Shown: positions 26,920 through 38,451 of the stretch, in pieces
How the letters are laid out: the number at the start of each line of letters is the position of its first letter
How positions within the stretch are numbered: the stretch's first letter is position 1
The notes under the pieces: model-generated
What the model was told of the DNA's origin: nothing
The model's database searches: none
The model's input: the letters and a program-made list of their open reading frames with translations, nothing else
From: Pontederia crassipes
Lineage: Eukaryota; Streptophyta; Magnoliopsida; Commelinales; Pontederiaceae
NCBI GenBank assembly: GCA_030549335.1
Contig: CM060194.1
Span: 57,812,547-57,876,546, forward strand
Direction of reading: 5' to 3'
DNA: 64,000 nt
Made by a program: the position numbers and the translations under genes

Positions 26920-28190
26920 CCATGAAGGGCATCTAACGGCCTGTGAGGTAATGTTCTCGGATCATATTGAATAGCTTATGTATCTTCTGTACAATTTAAT
27001 GAGTCGTGTGTTGCAAATCACGGCCTTGGCAGTGGCGATGTCGAAGAGGCGCAGATAGTCAGGGGGTGTAATAGCTTGCTCACGGCCTTTGGTAGATGCA
27101 CATGGGTCGTGAGGATCTAGTTACAACCTGTTATGAGTCATCTTCTTCCTTGAGTCGATAGATCACTGAATTATTGCAGAGAGAAGGAGGGCGATAATGA
27201 GAGAGATGATCCGCAGTGATGATCGGAGATAAGAAAGATTGGCGCTATGGAAGACGTCGTACGACGGCGAAGTCGCTGCCGCTGATGTTGAGGGCGCAGA
27301 TCACCACCAGTGCAAATCGAATGGCCGTCGAAGAAATCACCGAAATTCTCCTCATTGATACACGCACGTGATGGGTCGCCGAAGTTGAGGACGATGAAGG
27401 TGGACAATTGGAGATCACGCTAGTCGGTAGGGTGTGTTACAGGCGTGAACGCATAATGGCCCGTAAGGAACAAAAAACGTCCCATGATGGACATGACGTC
27501 TCGTGTAAGTTTGAAATCGTGAATCGAGCAAAATAGGGACATATGAGACTGACTAAGTTACTTACGGCCCATGAAAGAATTTTAATGAGCCGTGAAAATA
27601 TGTGTATAAGAATTGAAACTTACTGTGAGACCCGTGAATGTAGTCTAATGGCCTGTGATGAAATATGTGAGAGCAGACAAACCTACTGGGAGATCCATGA
27701 TATGTGTTTAATGACCCGTGAAAATGTGTAATGACTCGTAAAAGAAAATCAACATGATCGTGAATTGAGCAAAATGCACGACGCGAAGATGAGGTAATTC
27801 ACTTATGGGTCGTGATTCATTGCTAACCGCCCATGAAACCTATAAGATGAGAACCTAAACCTCCTGTGAGACTCGTGAGAGACTAATAATGACCCGTGAC
27901 CAATTAGGTATTAGTGTATGGACGTTCTGTGAGACCCGTGAGAGGACTCTAACAAACCATGATAAATAGTAAATACTTACTTATGGACCCCCGTGAAGAA
28001 CGTGTAATGGCATGTAAAGGTAAAAAGATGCAGTCTAAATCTACTGTGTGACCGTGATATAAAGCTAACGCCCCATGAAATATAAAATAAATGGAATAAC
28101 GCACTAATTGTTTCATCATAACTCTATAACGACGTGTAATATCCAACATAATGCTCCGTGAGAATGGCATAACGACCCGTGAAGAAAGAA
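26920..28190. repeat. Dispersed array of a CACGGCCCGTGA-like half-palindrome
   Basis: Words such as GGCCCGTAAGG, GACCCGTGAA, GGCCTGTGATG, GAGCCGTGAAAA, GGGTCGTGATTC and GACCCGTGAGAG recur at least twenty times, spaced irregularly by about 15-60 bp. They have an A/T-rich and variable context. The core is the half-site CCCGTGA, and whole sites approach the palindrome TCACGG(C)CCGTGA. The same words occur in both LTRs of the host element (about 25230-25470 and 31080-31290), including CACGGCCGTG. The array replaces the part of the element where pol would be. Confidence 0.7.
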
Positions 28191-28997
28191 ATTTTTTAGA
28201 TTTCAAGAAAATTCAGCTTGTGACATGCAGAGACCTATATATATAAAATAATAATAATAATAATAATAATATAAAAATGACAAAAGGAAATTAAAGTGAC
28301 TTAGCAACTAAGATAATCAAACTAACTAATCTAACATGAACCAAATTAATATAAATTAAATTACGCGAAAGATCTAAATTGTAAGTTTAAGGATTGAAAA
28401 TGAGTAATTCTAAGTTTAAAGTCACTAGCTCGACTTTGATATGGCATATATTGAGACTAAAATAAGATAATCAATCACTCAAATAGATAACTAAGAAATT
28501 AAGGAACAATCTCACCGGGATGTGATCATGAACGTTCGACGTGATGAGGCTCTGCATGTGTAGTGGTGGATGACGCCCAATGTCTCCACCCTTGTGCCAT
28601 CGTCAGATGATGAAAGTTCTTCAAGTACAGAAACTTTCTTAAGTTGAACTTGGAAGTTGTGCTGTTGATTATCATGAATTCCCGAATTGTTCTTAGGTCT
28701 CCATTGAACTGATGTAGTTGGTTTGTTCGAGGTCGGAGTTGTGTTTCTTTGTTTTCCTTTGGTTTTTCACTGTTGTGTATTAATCGGAGGGGTCTCTATT
28801 AATGTCGGTGATGTTCGTTCTCTCCTTGGTGATTCTTGAATTTGTAGAGATGTGGTTGTGGACGTTGATGGTGGCGGTATTGTTAATGATGATGTCGATG
28901 TTGGAGATGAAGTTTGTGTAATAAGGACCTCTGAAGGCCAGCTCCTCCTTCGTACTTGTCCATATTCAATGAAGTATTCACTTGTCTCATTTAAACG

Positions 28998-29561
28998 TCA
29001 TCTCGTAGTCATTGTCCTTGCTGAAGACTTTGGTCTTGAATGCCCTCTCCTTTGATATGGATGTTGATGATGGCATGGGCACATGATGATCGTCGGGCTC
29101 TCGTCGATTTTCTTTAGTGTATTAGGATTTAGAGAAGTCAATTGTATAGCTTGACTTTCTAATGCATGTAGCTTTGCCTTCAAAGCATTGAACTTGAGCT
29201 CTATATCGAATAATCGAATCGAATCATCCACTTCGATTTGCTTTTGAATTTGTGATAACTGAGCCGCTAAGTTTTGAATATATAGGTCTTGTGCTTGCAG
29301 TTTGCTTTCAATTGTTGTAATAAGTTGACCTATCATTCCTTCGATATCAATTTTTAGCTCAGCTGAAATCTTTGAATTAAGAAGTGATATGACATCCTCT
29401 TGTGTTTCCTTACTTCGATGTCGCAAATTTAAAAGTTGGCTCTCTAGATTTTCAATTTGATATGATTTCTTGGAGAGTTGTTTCAATGGAGGATTCAACT
29501 TGCTTGTGATGATAACTTCTGGGACCAAGGATAAGTCTTCATATGGAGATTGTTGAGGCAT
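28998..29561 (-). CDS. Coiled-coil ORF at the gag position of the LTR element
   Basis: A 187-codon open frame lies just downstream of the primer site in the element's own (minus) orientation, the usual place for gag. From about residue 30 to 145 it is predicted by eye to be coiled coil, with heptad-spaced Leu/Ile (IENLESQLLNLRHR, IQNLAAQLSQIQKQ) and a segment IEGMIGQLITTIESKLQAQD. That segment loosely recalls the N-L-E-x-Q-V-G-Q-L segment near the end of Athila/Tat gags. No zinc knuckle is present. The last 35 residues are basic and low-complexity. It could be a relic of the gag C-terminus or an element-specific protein. No host function is implied. Confidence 0.4.
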   Translation of the reverse strand: MPQQSPYEDLSLVPEVIITSKLNPPLKQLSKKSYQIENLESQLLNLRHRSKETQEDVISLLNSKISAELKIDIEGMIGQLITTIESKLQAQDLYIQNLAAQLSQIQKQIEVDDSIRLFDIELKFNALKAKLHALESQAIQLTSLNPNTLKKIDESPTIIMCPCHHQHPYQRRGHSRPKSSARTMTTR

Positions 29562-29840
29562 CTTTCTGTTGTTGTTACTTGATGAAGCGTCAGTGTGAAC
29601 TTTATCATGTTGGACAACAATTTGATTTCCTCATTGTGCTGATTGATAGTCATTTTCTTCTTTGCTATCAAGGATGTGATGATATGAGCGTGATAGTTGA
29701 GTCATGTACGAAAGATATGAACCTGAAAACTTAACACAACTAAAAGAAAAGGTGAAAGCAAAAGAAAAATAAAATATCAAAGTAGCATAAAATAAGCGTA
29801 GTAAGTAAAGAATAATTCACCAGCAATGACGTCAAAAACT

Positions 29841-31532
29841 TGATGCGAAAATTGATAACAATTAAATCCTAGCAAGTGCACTAGTTGCTCAAGTAATAAA
29901 ATGTAAGAGTAGAGTATCGAACTCACGAGGAACTAACTTATTTAAATAAATTAATTTCAGAGGCTAATAGGAGACAACAAGATTTTAAATAAAAGATGTG
30001 AATAAAAGAAAATTACAAAAAAATAAAGACTAAAACTAAATTAATCTAATGTAATCTACTGATGCATAGGGCTTAAGACGATAAAAAAAATTGTAGACAA
30101 TCTGAATTGACCAAATATTATAAGTTAGTTTCTAATGACGTATTATAGTCTACTCAAATTATTGATTTTCGCCTAGGATCAATCAACCTATCTTAATTCA
30201 AATTAAATTAAGACTATTCCATTATGGATCATAATTTAATCAAACTTGAGATCAAGATATATTAAAATATAGTCTCTAAACTATTATCACTCATAACATA
30301 CTAATGATTAATAGACCACACAACTAATATTCCTTCAAGGATCTTACGAGCTGTGATATGCAATATAGAAATCATGCAGTCAAAAGTAACTACTCCTATA
30401 AGAATAATAGGTAATTAAAGAAGACAAATAATCTCTGGAAAAACATTAATAATAGCATGCATATTCGAAAGAAAGACTAAACTTTAATCGATTATAAAAT
30501 AAGGTTTAACAGTTTGCCTTTTCGATTAAAATTATTACACAAGTGTCTCAAACATAAAATAAAACTAAAAGATCCAAATTACTAAAGATAGAAAAAATGC
30601 ATCAAATAAATATGAGGTCTTTCCAACATGAAATAGAACAAATAATACCTTAGGAACGTCGATAAACTGATGTCTCATCCTCTTGTAGAGTCAATCGTGC
30701 AGAAATCTTCTCGAAGAGTCTTCTGAATTTTTTAACGTTCTTGACTTTAAAACTTTGGTTGCAGGCCCTAACATGCTCTCTTATAGTTGTAGAAGGCCTC
30801 TATTTATAGGGGTTGAGTTTTCATGTGATCGGGGAAGAAACAAAAACCTTTTCCTATTCAAAACAAGAAAAATTCGAATTTGAATTTATTCTGAAATTTT
30901 AGCATAGTCAAACTTTGAGATTTGGGCCATAATATATTTTCAAATCATCCTAAGATCATGTAATATGAGTAGAAATTCTTGTGGACTTAAAATTCTTTCA
31001 AAATTCATCTAAAAGTCGAATACGGGCTTCATCACAGGAGGTTACAACGTTTTAACGGCTTAAATAGTGTTCTAATCATATTAGGATTGTGTTTTCATGG
31101 CCTATGAGATGGTTTTCACGGCCCTTGCAGTGTTAAAAAAATGGATTTCATGGCCCGTGATGAGCTGGTCACGGCCGTGTCTCGGGCACTTTTTTGAGCG
31201 TGAGAAAATGCATTTTAACGATTCAGAATTAAGTTTCACGATGTTGTTTACGGTTCGTTAAAAGCTCTTCACGGCTTGTGATAGCCCATCTCAACTTTGG
31301 CAGCTTCATTTGTTTTTCATTTTCTGACTCTGTTTGAACTCCGAACGTAGTTTTCTCCGTTAGCTTCGTAATTCAGTTTTCTTGCTTCCTAAAAAAATAC
31401 CACATTTGGGTAGATTTTTATTTTTTGTAAAATTAATGTAAATAAGCCCATAAAATGATGCATTCTATTAGAAAATAATTCGAAATGAGATTAAATGCAT
31501 GTCTAATTATATGTTATATTTTGCATGCATCA
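29841..31532 (-). repeat. 5' LTR of the 24-31.5 kb element
   Basis: 1692 bp, starting TGATGCGAAAATTG and ending TTTTGCATGCATCA. In transcript orientation (minus) the primer site follows it directly, at 29840 and below. The difference from the 3' LTR includes a loss of about 24 bp (near 30365, corresponding to about 24530) as well as point changes. Confidence 0.9.
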
Positions 31533-32518
31533 CCATCCTCACCGTGCATCTGGCATTGCTCGAGCCGATGAGCAATGACGTCACATCTGAAACATAATGA
31601 AGGTTGATTTTCATAAGAGACCAATTGAAACTAGCGATTATCGTCGGGTGTCTAAATCCATGGGCCCTACTTGACAGGGATGGAGAGGTTCATCTCCACA
31701 TAGTTCCGATTAAACCAGCCTTGAGTTCCCATTTTTTGCTCCTCATCAAGCTTTAGGGGGTACCAAAGGCAAATGCAATTCTGAATAGGAAGTCAACGTT
31801 GCATAGCTCATATGGAAGCTCTGATTGCTCAGGATAGCCTCTTTTAGCTTCGAGGTCTATTTCTTAATTTATTAATTGGAATAAAAAAATTAGTAGACAT
31901 GTTCCGTCCAAAATGAGAATGGCCAGAAGAATAGTTGGGCTTGGGATATGTTGAAGAAATGCTTGTGAATGCTCCAAGGACCCCTTGTAAGCACATCATG
32001 CCTATCATTAGGATTTTCGAACATAAATAGACCGTAAAAATTACCAAGATCCATAAGTTTGAAAGGGGCTATGGGATTCTAGATGGCAGCAAGATCAACC
32101 TTCAGCACATTCAATTGGGTATTGCCGGTGAAATGCCCCATGAAGCACTTCTGCAACTTAGCCGAGCGGTGGGAAACATCTGAACCTAGGTTCACAATCT
32201 CTTATCAGACCATTGCCTTGAGGCCATAGAGTTGAGCCGACGAGATACGAGTAGGCGGCACTGCAAAACCGGAGTTTTTAACAACTTCAGACCAACAGCC
32301 TTTGGGTTTACTAAGGTTAGGATTTAGGAGAATGTTTGGGAGTGGGAGAAGAGGGGGTTCACGAGAAGATGAGGAGGTAGGAGCTTGGGGAGAAGATAGG
32401 GGGTTGCAGGGTCCGAAGGGGTAGCAAAGAGGGTCAGATCACCCAACACCCGATTAATCAGGGAGGTGAGAGTCATTCCGCCATGGGAGAGATAACTATC
32501 TGTCGATTTTGGCTGCAA
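31533..32518 (-). pseudogene. Degenerate DUF4283 / zinc-knuckle ORF (LINE ORF1-like)
   Basis: Read from 32518 leftward, the N-terminal frame begins MQPKSTDSYLSHGG. The DUF4283 fold follows: KCFMGHFTGNTQLNVLKVDL, then a stop where Trp is expected, then FYGLFMFENPNDRHDVL and TRGPWSIHKHFF. Further on are VEMNLSIPVK, TPDDNR, and a textbook CX2CX4HX4C knuckle CFRCDVIAHRLEQC at about 31565-31610. At least three stops and several frame changes kill it. This domain pair occurs in plant LINE ORF1 proteins. The LTR element at 24001-31532 inserted just after the knuckle, which displaced the distal end to about 23870-24000. No reverse transcriptase was found nearby. Confidence 0.75.
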
Positions 32519-33059
32519 GTTAGGGGGAGCACGAGCAGATAAGGAGTTAGGAACTTGGGGGTATGGTAGGGGAGCGCTACAAGATCCGAAGGAGAAGCAA
32601 AGAGGCGATGGAGGAAGGAGAAGGTGGATGAATGTGGTGGTCAGGAGGTTCTCGACTACTCATTTTCCCCTCAAGTTCTATGTTTTAGCTTAGTTTGTTA
32701 TTGCGCACCTTCAAGTTACCCTTCCGCGTGTCTTGATGAGTCCATTCTTCTTTTTTTTATAGATCAAGTAAGGTTATGTTTCTCTGTCTCTCTATACTTG
32801 TTTTCTTGTTCCTAGTTGCTAAGTCGTATGGAGTTGTAGTTGATGACAATTGTTAGGATTTTAAAAATTGAAAATAACGTAGTACATAAGGATTTAAACT
32901 TGTGATCTCTCGGTCTCCGAGTGACTACACTCTTGTTCCCATAATTGTTAAGATATTTGAATTGAAGTATTTGCATCAAGTGTAGAGTACCATATGTGGG
33001 AATACTTGATGTTGGACGAGTTGATTTTTGCAATAATATAAAAAAACTTCATGAAATTT
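32519..33059. other. Intergenic between the DUF4283 remnant and the copia element
   Basis: No gene is supported. The GA-rich part at 32520-32640 repeats wording from 32330-32410 (GGAGTTAGGAACTTGGGG against GGAGGTAGGAGCTTGGGG), a local direct duplication of about 190-bp period. The remainder is T-rich with no recognisable element. Confidence 0.45.
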
Positions 33060-33411
33060 TGTTGGACTTAATGCCCTCATAGGCTGAGCCCAGTCATTGG
33101 GCCCGATGGGTGCATGAAATTGCACACAACAATTGGCCAAACCGCTCAAGTGCAACTGCACTTTACCCTATAAAAGTGGTGGTGGCATGTTCAAGTTTAG
33201 TGTGCATCCAAATGTGTACAGTGGCAGTGGTTGTGTGAGTGTGACACTGATATGAAGTCTGACGAAATCCATTCCGTGGTATTCGTAGTACGTGGTCTTT
33301 TTTTTCGAACGTGACTGGGATCCGATGATGATGCAAAAATAATATAGGAAAGTCTTTAACAATTTGTTTTCCATTACGAAATATTTCGATAATACTTACC
33401 AATTTCTTCCG
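33060..33411 (+). repeat. 5' LTR of the copia element
   Basis: 352 bp, ending just before the tRNA-Met-type primer site at 33413. It contains CCCTATAAAAG (about 33166-33176) as a likely TATA box. Confidence 0.85.
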
Positions 33412-33742
33412 TTGGTATAAGAGCTGAAATAACTTTTATTAATCTTTTACGCCCTCAGTTATAGGAATATAACCGAAAAATGAAAATTATTTTGTACGAA
33501 ATTCACGTAGAAGTTTTTTACGCTCGTTTAGTATTATTTTCTCATCTTTTGAAAAAGGAAATTATAAAGAGGCGCATTCTCGATGTGATTGAGACTTGGT
33601 GCATGCAAGTTTATTTTTTTATGCAATTGGATCTTGCACGGTTGTTCACCTCACTTACACGGTTGTTCACCTCACTTACGTGAATTCCAAATGTTGGTTT
33701 TTTTGGATTCGTTGTACAAAATATAAAAATAACGTGCTCTTA

Positions 33743-33963
33743 AGACCTGTTTAGTAGAAGAATATCACAAGAACATCTTTTTTGTTCTCAAATTTTCATT
33801 CAAATAGTCTAAAAATATGTTGTGGACCTCACATCAAGAATAAGAAAAAGCAGAGACAAATGAGTTCTAGCTCCACCCAAAAACAAATGAATTCTTGATT
33901 TGTTCTCACTGTAGAAACAAAGTGGGAATACATATTTATTTTTGAGAGATGCCAAACAGTCCC
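33743..33963. mobile_element. PIF/Harbinger-like MITE, 221 bp
   Basis: The ends are AGACCTGTTTAG and, reverse-complemented, GGGACTGTTTGG, 8 of 12 bases alike. They are flanked by TTA at 33740-33742 and 33964-33966, the target triplet of PIF/Harbinger transposases. It has no open frame. It lies inside the copia element and is therefore younger than it. Confidence 0.75.
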
Positions 33964-34084
33964 TTAGTGCCGTGCAAGATATGTATTTTACATTATCTAG
34001 TGCACATGTACAACGTTTGTGGATAAAAGAAGAGCTAGTTTATGAAAATAACCTCAAAATTAAAAGCAAATGAACTGTTAAAAC

Positions 34085-34330
34085 AAGTTGCTACAGTGTC
34101 GTTTGGCACTGTAACACTATAGCGTCTGTGTGGGCCATGCCCGCTGAACGGGCGCGTCTACGCGCAGGCCAGTGGCCTGCCGCTGCACTACACGCGCAAG
34201 ACGCTCGCGTTGCGGGCGGTGGCCCGCTGCGTGACATGGTCGCGCGTGGGCGTGGGCTGCGGCTCGCTGCGCAGCTCTGGAGGCAAAAGGCGCTGGCCTA
34301 AGGCCCACGTCCGGTCTTGGGCCATTGTGA
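34085..34330. other. GC-rich island inside the copia element
   Basis: About 240 bp, clearly over 60% G/C, in a surrounding of about 30%. It is full of short inverted words (GCCCGCTGAACGGGC, GGCCAGTGGCC, GCGCGTGGGCG, CGCTGCGCAG). It lies about 700 bp after the primer site, so it is probably the structured leader ahead of gag. A frame on the minus strand (34117-34308) is compositional and not a gene. Confidence 0.55.
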
Positions 34331-37300
34331 GGCCAATTGAATGGTAAATAAATTTTTTTTTGAAAAATCAGATTTAGAAAAACTGGAAAGATATAGAAAA
34401 AGGAGAAAAAAACATGTTTTTGAATTCAGAAAATTTCCGAATTTTTTTTTCAATAATGTGTGTTTATTCTTGCCATAATTTATATTCTTTTAAATTATCA
34501 TGTCACATTTAATTCTAAGAATGAGTGATATGTACTTAGTTTTAATACAAAAAATAATCAAATTATGATTATTATGAAATTTTGTATTTTTACTAATTAT
34601 GTGATAAATTAATATAAAAATGAAAATTGTTTTACAAAAGATGTGATCATATAATATTAATATGAAAATTTTTAGAATAAAATTTCTAAACTTTTTAGAA
34701 TAAAATTTCTAAATTTTTTTATGACATATTGTTTATTTATATTAGTGTTATTATACATATTTATTAGTACATCATGAGTGTCATGTTATTTTGTCATACA
34801 TTATATATGCTTATGAATTTAAAGTAAAATTCATACGTATATTACATGATATTTTTTAAGTATAGTATGCCACACTTAAATTTAATTTTCATATGAATTA
34901 GATATTCATATACATAATCATGTTATTTTTACTTAAAGTGTGACACTTATGTAAATTGACATGATAATAAAAATATGCACATTATTAGTTCATTATGTGA
35001 ATTAAATTATAATAAGAATTTATTTTCTTTATGTGCATAAATGAAATTGTTTCACATATTAGAAAATATGTGTTATGTGCATATTTAGAAAAGTATTGAA
35101 AAGGGGTTGTTAGTGAAAAATGTAATATCCTATTTCTTTGTGGATTTACTTGGTGGTGTACTGTTAATGTAATCTCCAAAAATTATTATGTTTATATGAC
35201 ATGATAGCATTTTTTCAAGTATTGTAGTGACAAATCGAAGTGGTGATGATTTTCTAATTGACACTTTGCAAATGCAAAGAAGAGTTTCCATCGTAGAACC
35301 ATGATTGTCTTGCCTAAAGTTTTTAAAAATTATATGTTAATCACATCATATATTTTTAAAAGATTTTGAATGTTCGTTCTCCAAAATAAATAGAATAGTA
35401 CATTGGCCCAACATATTATTTTTTATGAATGATAATTATTCTTTGAGATAGTGGGGATGAGTGGGATCATAGCGACCATCTTCATGTCACTACCTTAAAC
35501 ACATTACTATGTCATTATTTATAAATATATGCAATAACAAGACATGCAAAAATTAATTTCCCTTATGTAAGTTTGACCATAGGTAGTGACACACAAAAAA
35601 GAGTCTTTGTAATCAAGTCAAAAGAAATATGTCAAAAGTGACACATGACAAAAGCTGACTTCTCTAGAGCACAATCATTCTTACGATCTTGATGTGACGA
35701 AATCATCGAGAAAATAATAATTATTACATAAGTTTTATTCAATAGACATGTTTTATATATGTATGTGATGATAAACTTGACGAATGAATAATCATATGAT
35801 AGTTACTTACTTCTTATGAGTATAGTAAGTTTGTGCACATATTTGATATTTAGTGAAAATATCAAATAGTTTCACAAAATTATTTTTTATTTGAAGAATG
35901 ATATGTCACCTACAATTGTGACATTTGTTGTCCATGTCAAAATAAGAGTGTTACTGCAAATCTTAGTAAGAGGCCATAGTTCAATATATAGATACTAAAA
36001 GGGCCTCACACTACTCATGGTAACGAGTGAAGTGTGGTGGCAAAGTTAATAAAAATGAAACAATATGCTGCTCATGTAGCCAATAAGATAGTTTTGCTCT
36101 TAATTGCACTGAGTCAAAAAATGTTATATGATTGTATGCTAGTTTTGCTTTATCATAATGTTGTTTTGGGTGTTAAAACTCTTCCTTTGTGAATTGAAAA
36201 TTCTTAATACAACTTATCATGTAGTTAAAGGATGATGAATTCTTTGCATGATTTATCCATTAAATCCAAAAGACAGTTTAAAACAACATGAAAGTAAGAG
36301 TTAAAGGATTATGACTTGCACAGTTTTCTTTTGGAATAGATAAATATTTTTTATCTTCGTTGTCTTATTCTACCACTATTTTAAAGTGAATATGTGTGTA
36401 GTATGTACATTTGATATTTTAGGCAAATGTAGCTGTGAATTTATGCTTATCACTAAATTTCGTATTTAATGAAATTCCTTTATAAGATTTTTTTGAAAAA
36501 TAATTTTCTATGTCTTGATTATTTTAAGTATTCAAGTTGAATATTTATGTCATATGTGACATAAATAAGTGTGCCAAAAGTTTTGGCTAGTTAATTTTCG
36601 ACATTTTTTATACAACATAAATATAAATTAGTTTGAGAAATATATTATCTCTCTCAAATTATTTTGCATACTTTTGTAACAATGTCTAATTGACATGGAA
36701 ATATAAAAAAAAATGTTTATGAACATAAAATTACAATAATCCATTTGTATTTCATCACATTTTCGCATTATAAATATGATTTATCTAAGTTGGTAACTTG
36801 AATTATTTTATACAAATTCATAAACTTAGATGAAAATTTAATTATGATCGCAAGATTAATGCCTTGTTGACTAAATTGAGATTGCGAAATGGTTGAGACT
36901 TATTCAAATAGTCTTGTGATTAAAATGATATAGTTATATGGATAACTATATTTCTCAATGATAAGTATTCTGGATGCGATGCAACCATAATCTACTTGAG
37001 TGTATGTCTCCAATGAATTCTAAATGTTATTATTAATGCTGCCTAAATCAGAAAGACTTATTAAAATAACAAGTAGAGATATGAGATTCATGTATATATT
37101 TTCTTGGTTGAACATATTAAATAATATTTTCACTTTAGAAGTTGAAGATTTAGAGTTGACAATGTATGCAGATTGATTTGTGGTTAATCTGTATTTTGTT
37201 TCCACACTTCAATTCCAGTGGGAGAAATTGGTAGTCAACTCACGATTAATGTTCATTTATTAGAATATACGAGCAATGTTTCATATTATCAATTTAATCT

Positions 37301-38292
37301 CGAATTACTAAATGAAATGAACATGAGCATAAGACAAATGATTGAGGCTCTCTCATGCATAGATAGAGAAAATAGATTAATATTATAAAGAGTTAGAGTG
37401 TAAAGAAGAAAATCAAGTCAAGGACATTTTAAATCATCCATATTGCCTAAAGGCAATAATAAAAAGAAGTGTCCAAAATAATTTGACATGGATGATAAGA
37501 GATTTAAAAGTGAAGACAAATAATAGTCGCAAGAGGAGTTCTGCCTATAGAAAATTATTATTTTCTCTTGTTTGTCAAAAGTTAGCTACGATTTTCACAT
37601 ATGTATTAGATGAAAGTTACATAAAGCTATTTCAATGCTTCAATGTAAAAGTATTGAGCGTAATGTGTAGTTTGTGACGGTCCATTTATAGATTCAACAT
37701 TCATTTAAATAATGGTATAAGTATCGTTATGTGAATATCCATTTGTTATGGATAAAGATGTCATTATGACATAGAAATAGTATTATGTATAGTTAGAAGT
37801 AATAAGGAATTTCTTTTATTAATGAAAAAAAAAAATTAATGTCTTCCTATATAAATGACACGGGCGAGACAATTATTCACATAGGACATGAAATTTAAAT
37901 AAGAATTGTTTAAATAAAATTATTGCCTTTGTAGTAAGAGTCGTCTATCATAAAGATGAATTGAATATTCTACAAAAAATTGTAAACTAACCGGTGCCCT
38001 TATTAAAAGAGATAATTTTGAATCTCATGAAATTTTTTAAAACTCTATAAGTAACAAACAGAAATATCCTTTTGTAAGTATGGTCAGTAATGCACAATAA
38101 ATTAAGTAGTTTGATATTTGCTTTTGTGTCATTGATCAAATGAAAAGTTTATATAATAACACATGGCGTCTATGTTGAATGATGATAAAGAGAATAATGA
38201 GACACCTTATGGGCATTGTTGACTCTCATTTTGCGCTATGATGAAGATCGAGTTATGCACTTGATTAATAAAGTAAACGCATATTAGGATGG

Positions 38293-38451
38293 CGATATCA
38301 ACAAAAAAAGTCTGTCTCTAGTTATGTCTTCATTTTACAGAATGACATTCGTTGCAAAGATTAGATAAAGTAAAACTATATGAAGTTGTCAATTATGAAA
38401 ATTGAGTTCGTTTTATACTCAATGATGGTATGAAGCCCTCTGGTTAAGCAA
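38293..38451 (+). pseudogene. RNase H relic of copia pol
   Basis: The frame reads KKSVSSYVFILQN, matching the plant copia pattern K-S-T-S-G-Y-V-F at the start of RNase H. The segment YEALWLSK follows about 35 codons later, matching the E-A-x-W-L motif. Stops separate them. Position near the 3' end and orientation agree with the LTR layout. Confidence 0.65.

Larger units (their letters stand above)
24001..31532 (-). mobile_element. Complete non-autonomous Ty3-gypsy-like LTR retrotransposon, 7532 bp
   Basis: Two long LTRs (24001-25718 and 29841-31532) share the same ends (TGGTGC or TGATGC at the start, GCATCA at the end). They are flanked by a perfect 5-bp duplication CCATC at 23996-24000 and 31533-31537. 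On the minus strand the 5' LTR at 29841-31532 is followed by AGTTTTTGACGTCATTGCTGG, one base longer than quoted motifs allow to be compared directly but close to the TTTTTGGCGCC-GTTGCCGGGG primer site of Athila/Tat elements. The purine tract CTTGGGAGAGTT abuts the 3' LTR. The 4.1-kb interior has no protease, reverse transcriptase or integrase, so it depended on a helper. The LTRs differ at many sites and by small indels, so the insertion is not recent. Confidence 0.9.

Noticed and set aside
26541..26936. Open frames on both strands inside the LTR element
   Set aside because: A/T-rich sequence with hydrophobic or lysine-rich translations and no retroelement domain.
26920..28190. Possible CRISPR-like array because of the repeated CCCGTGA words
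   Set aside because: Repeats are short, variable and irregularly spaced; the context is a plant LTR element and there are no cas genes.
28247..28270. Simple ATA repeat considered as a structural element
   Set aside because: Ordinary microsatellite, like the (TA)n tracts at about 2997, 22198 and 55682.
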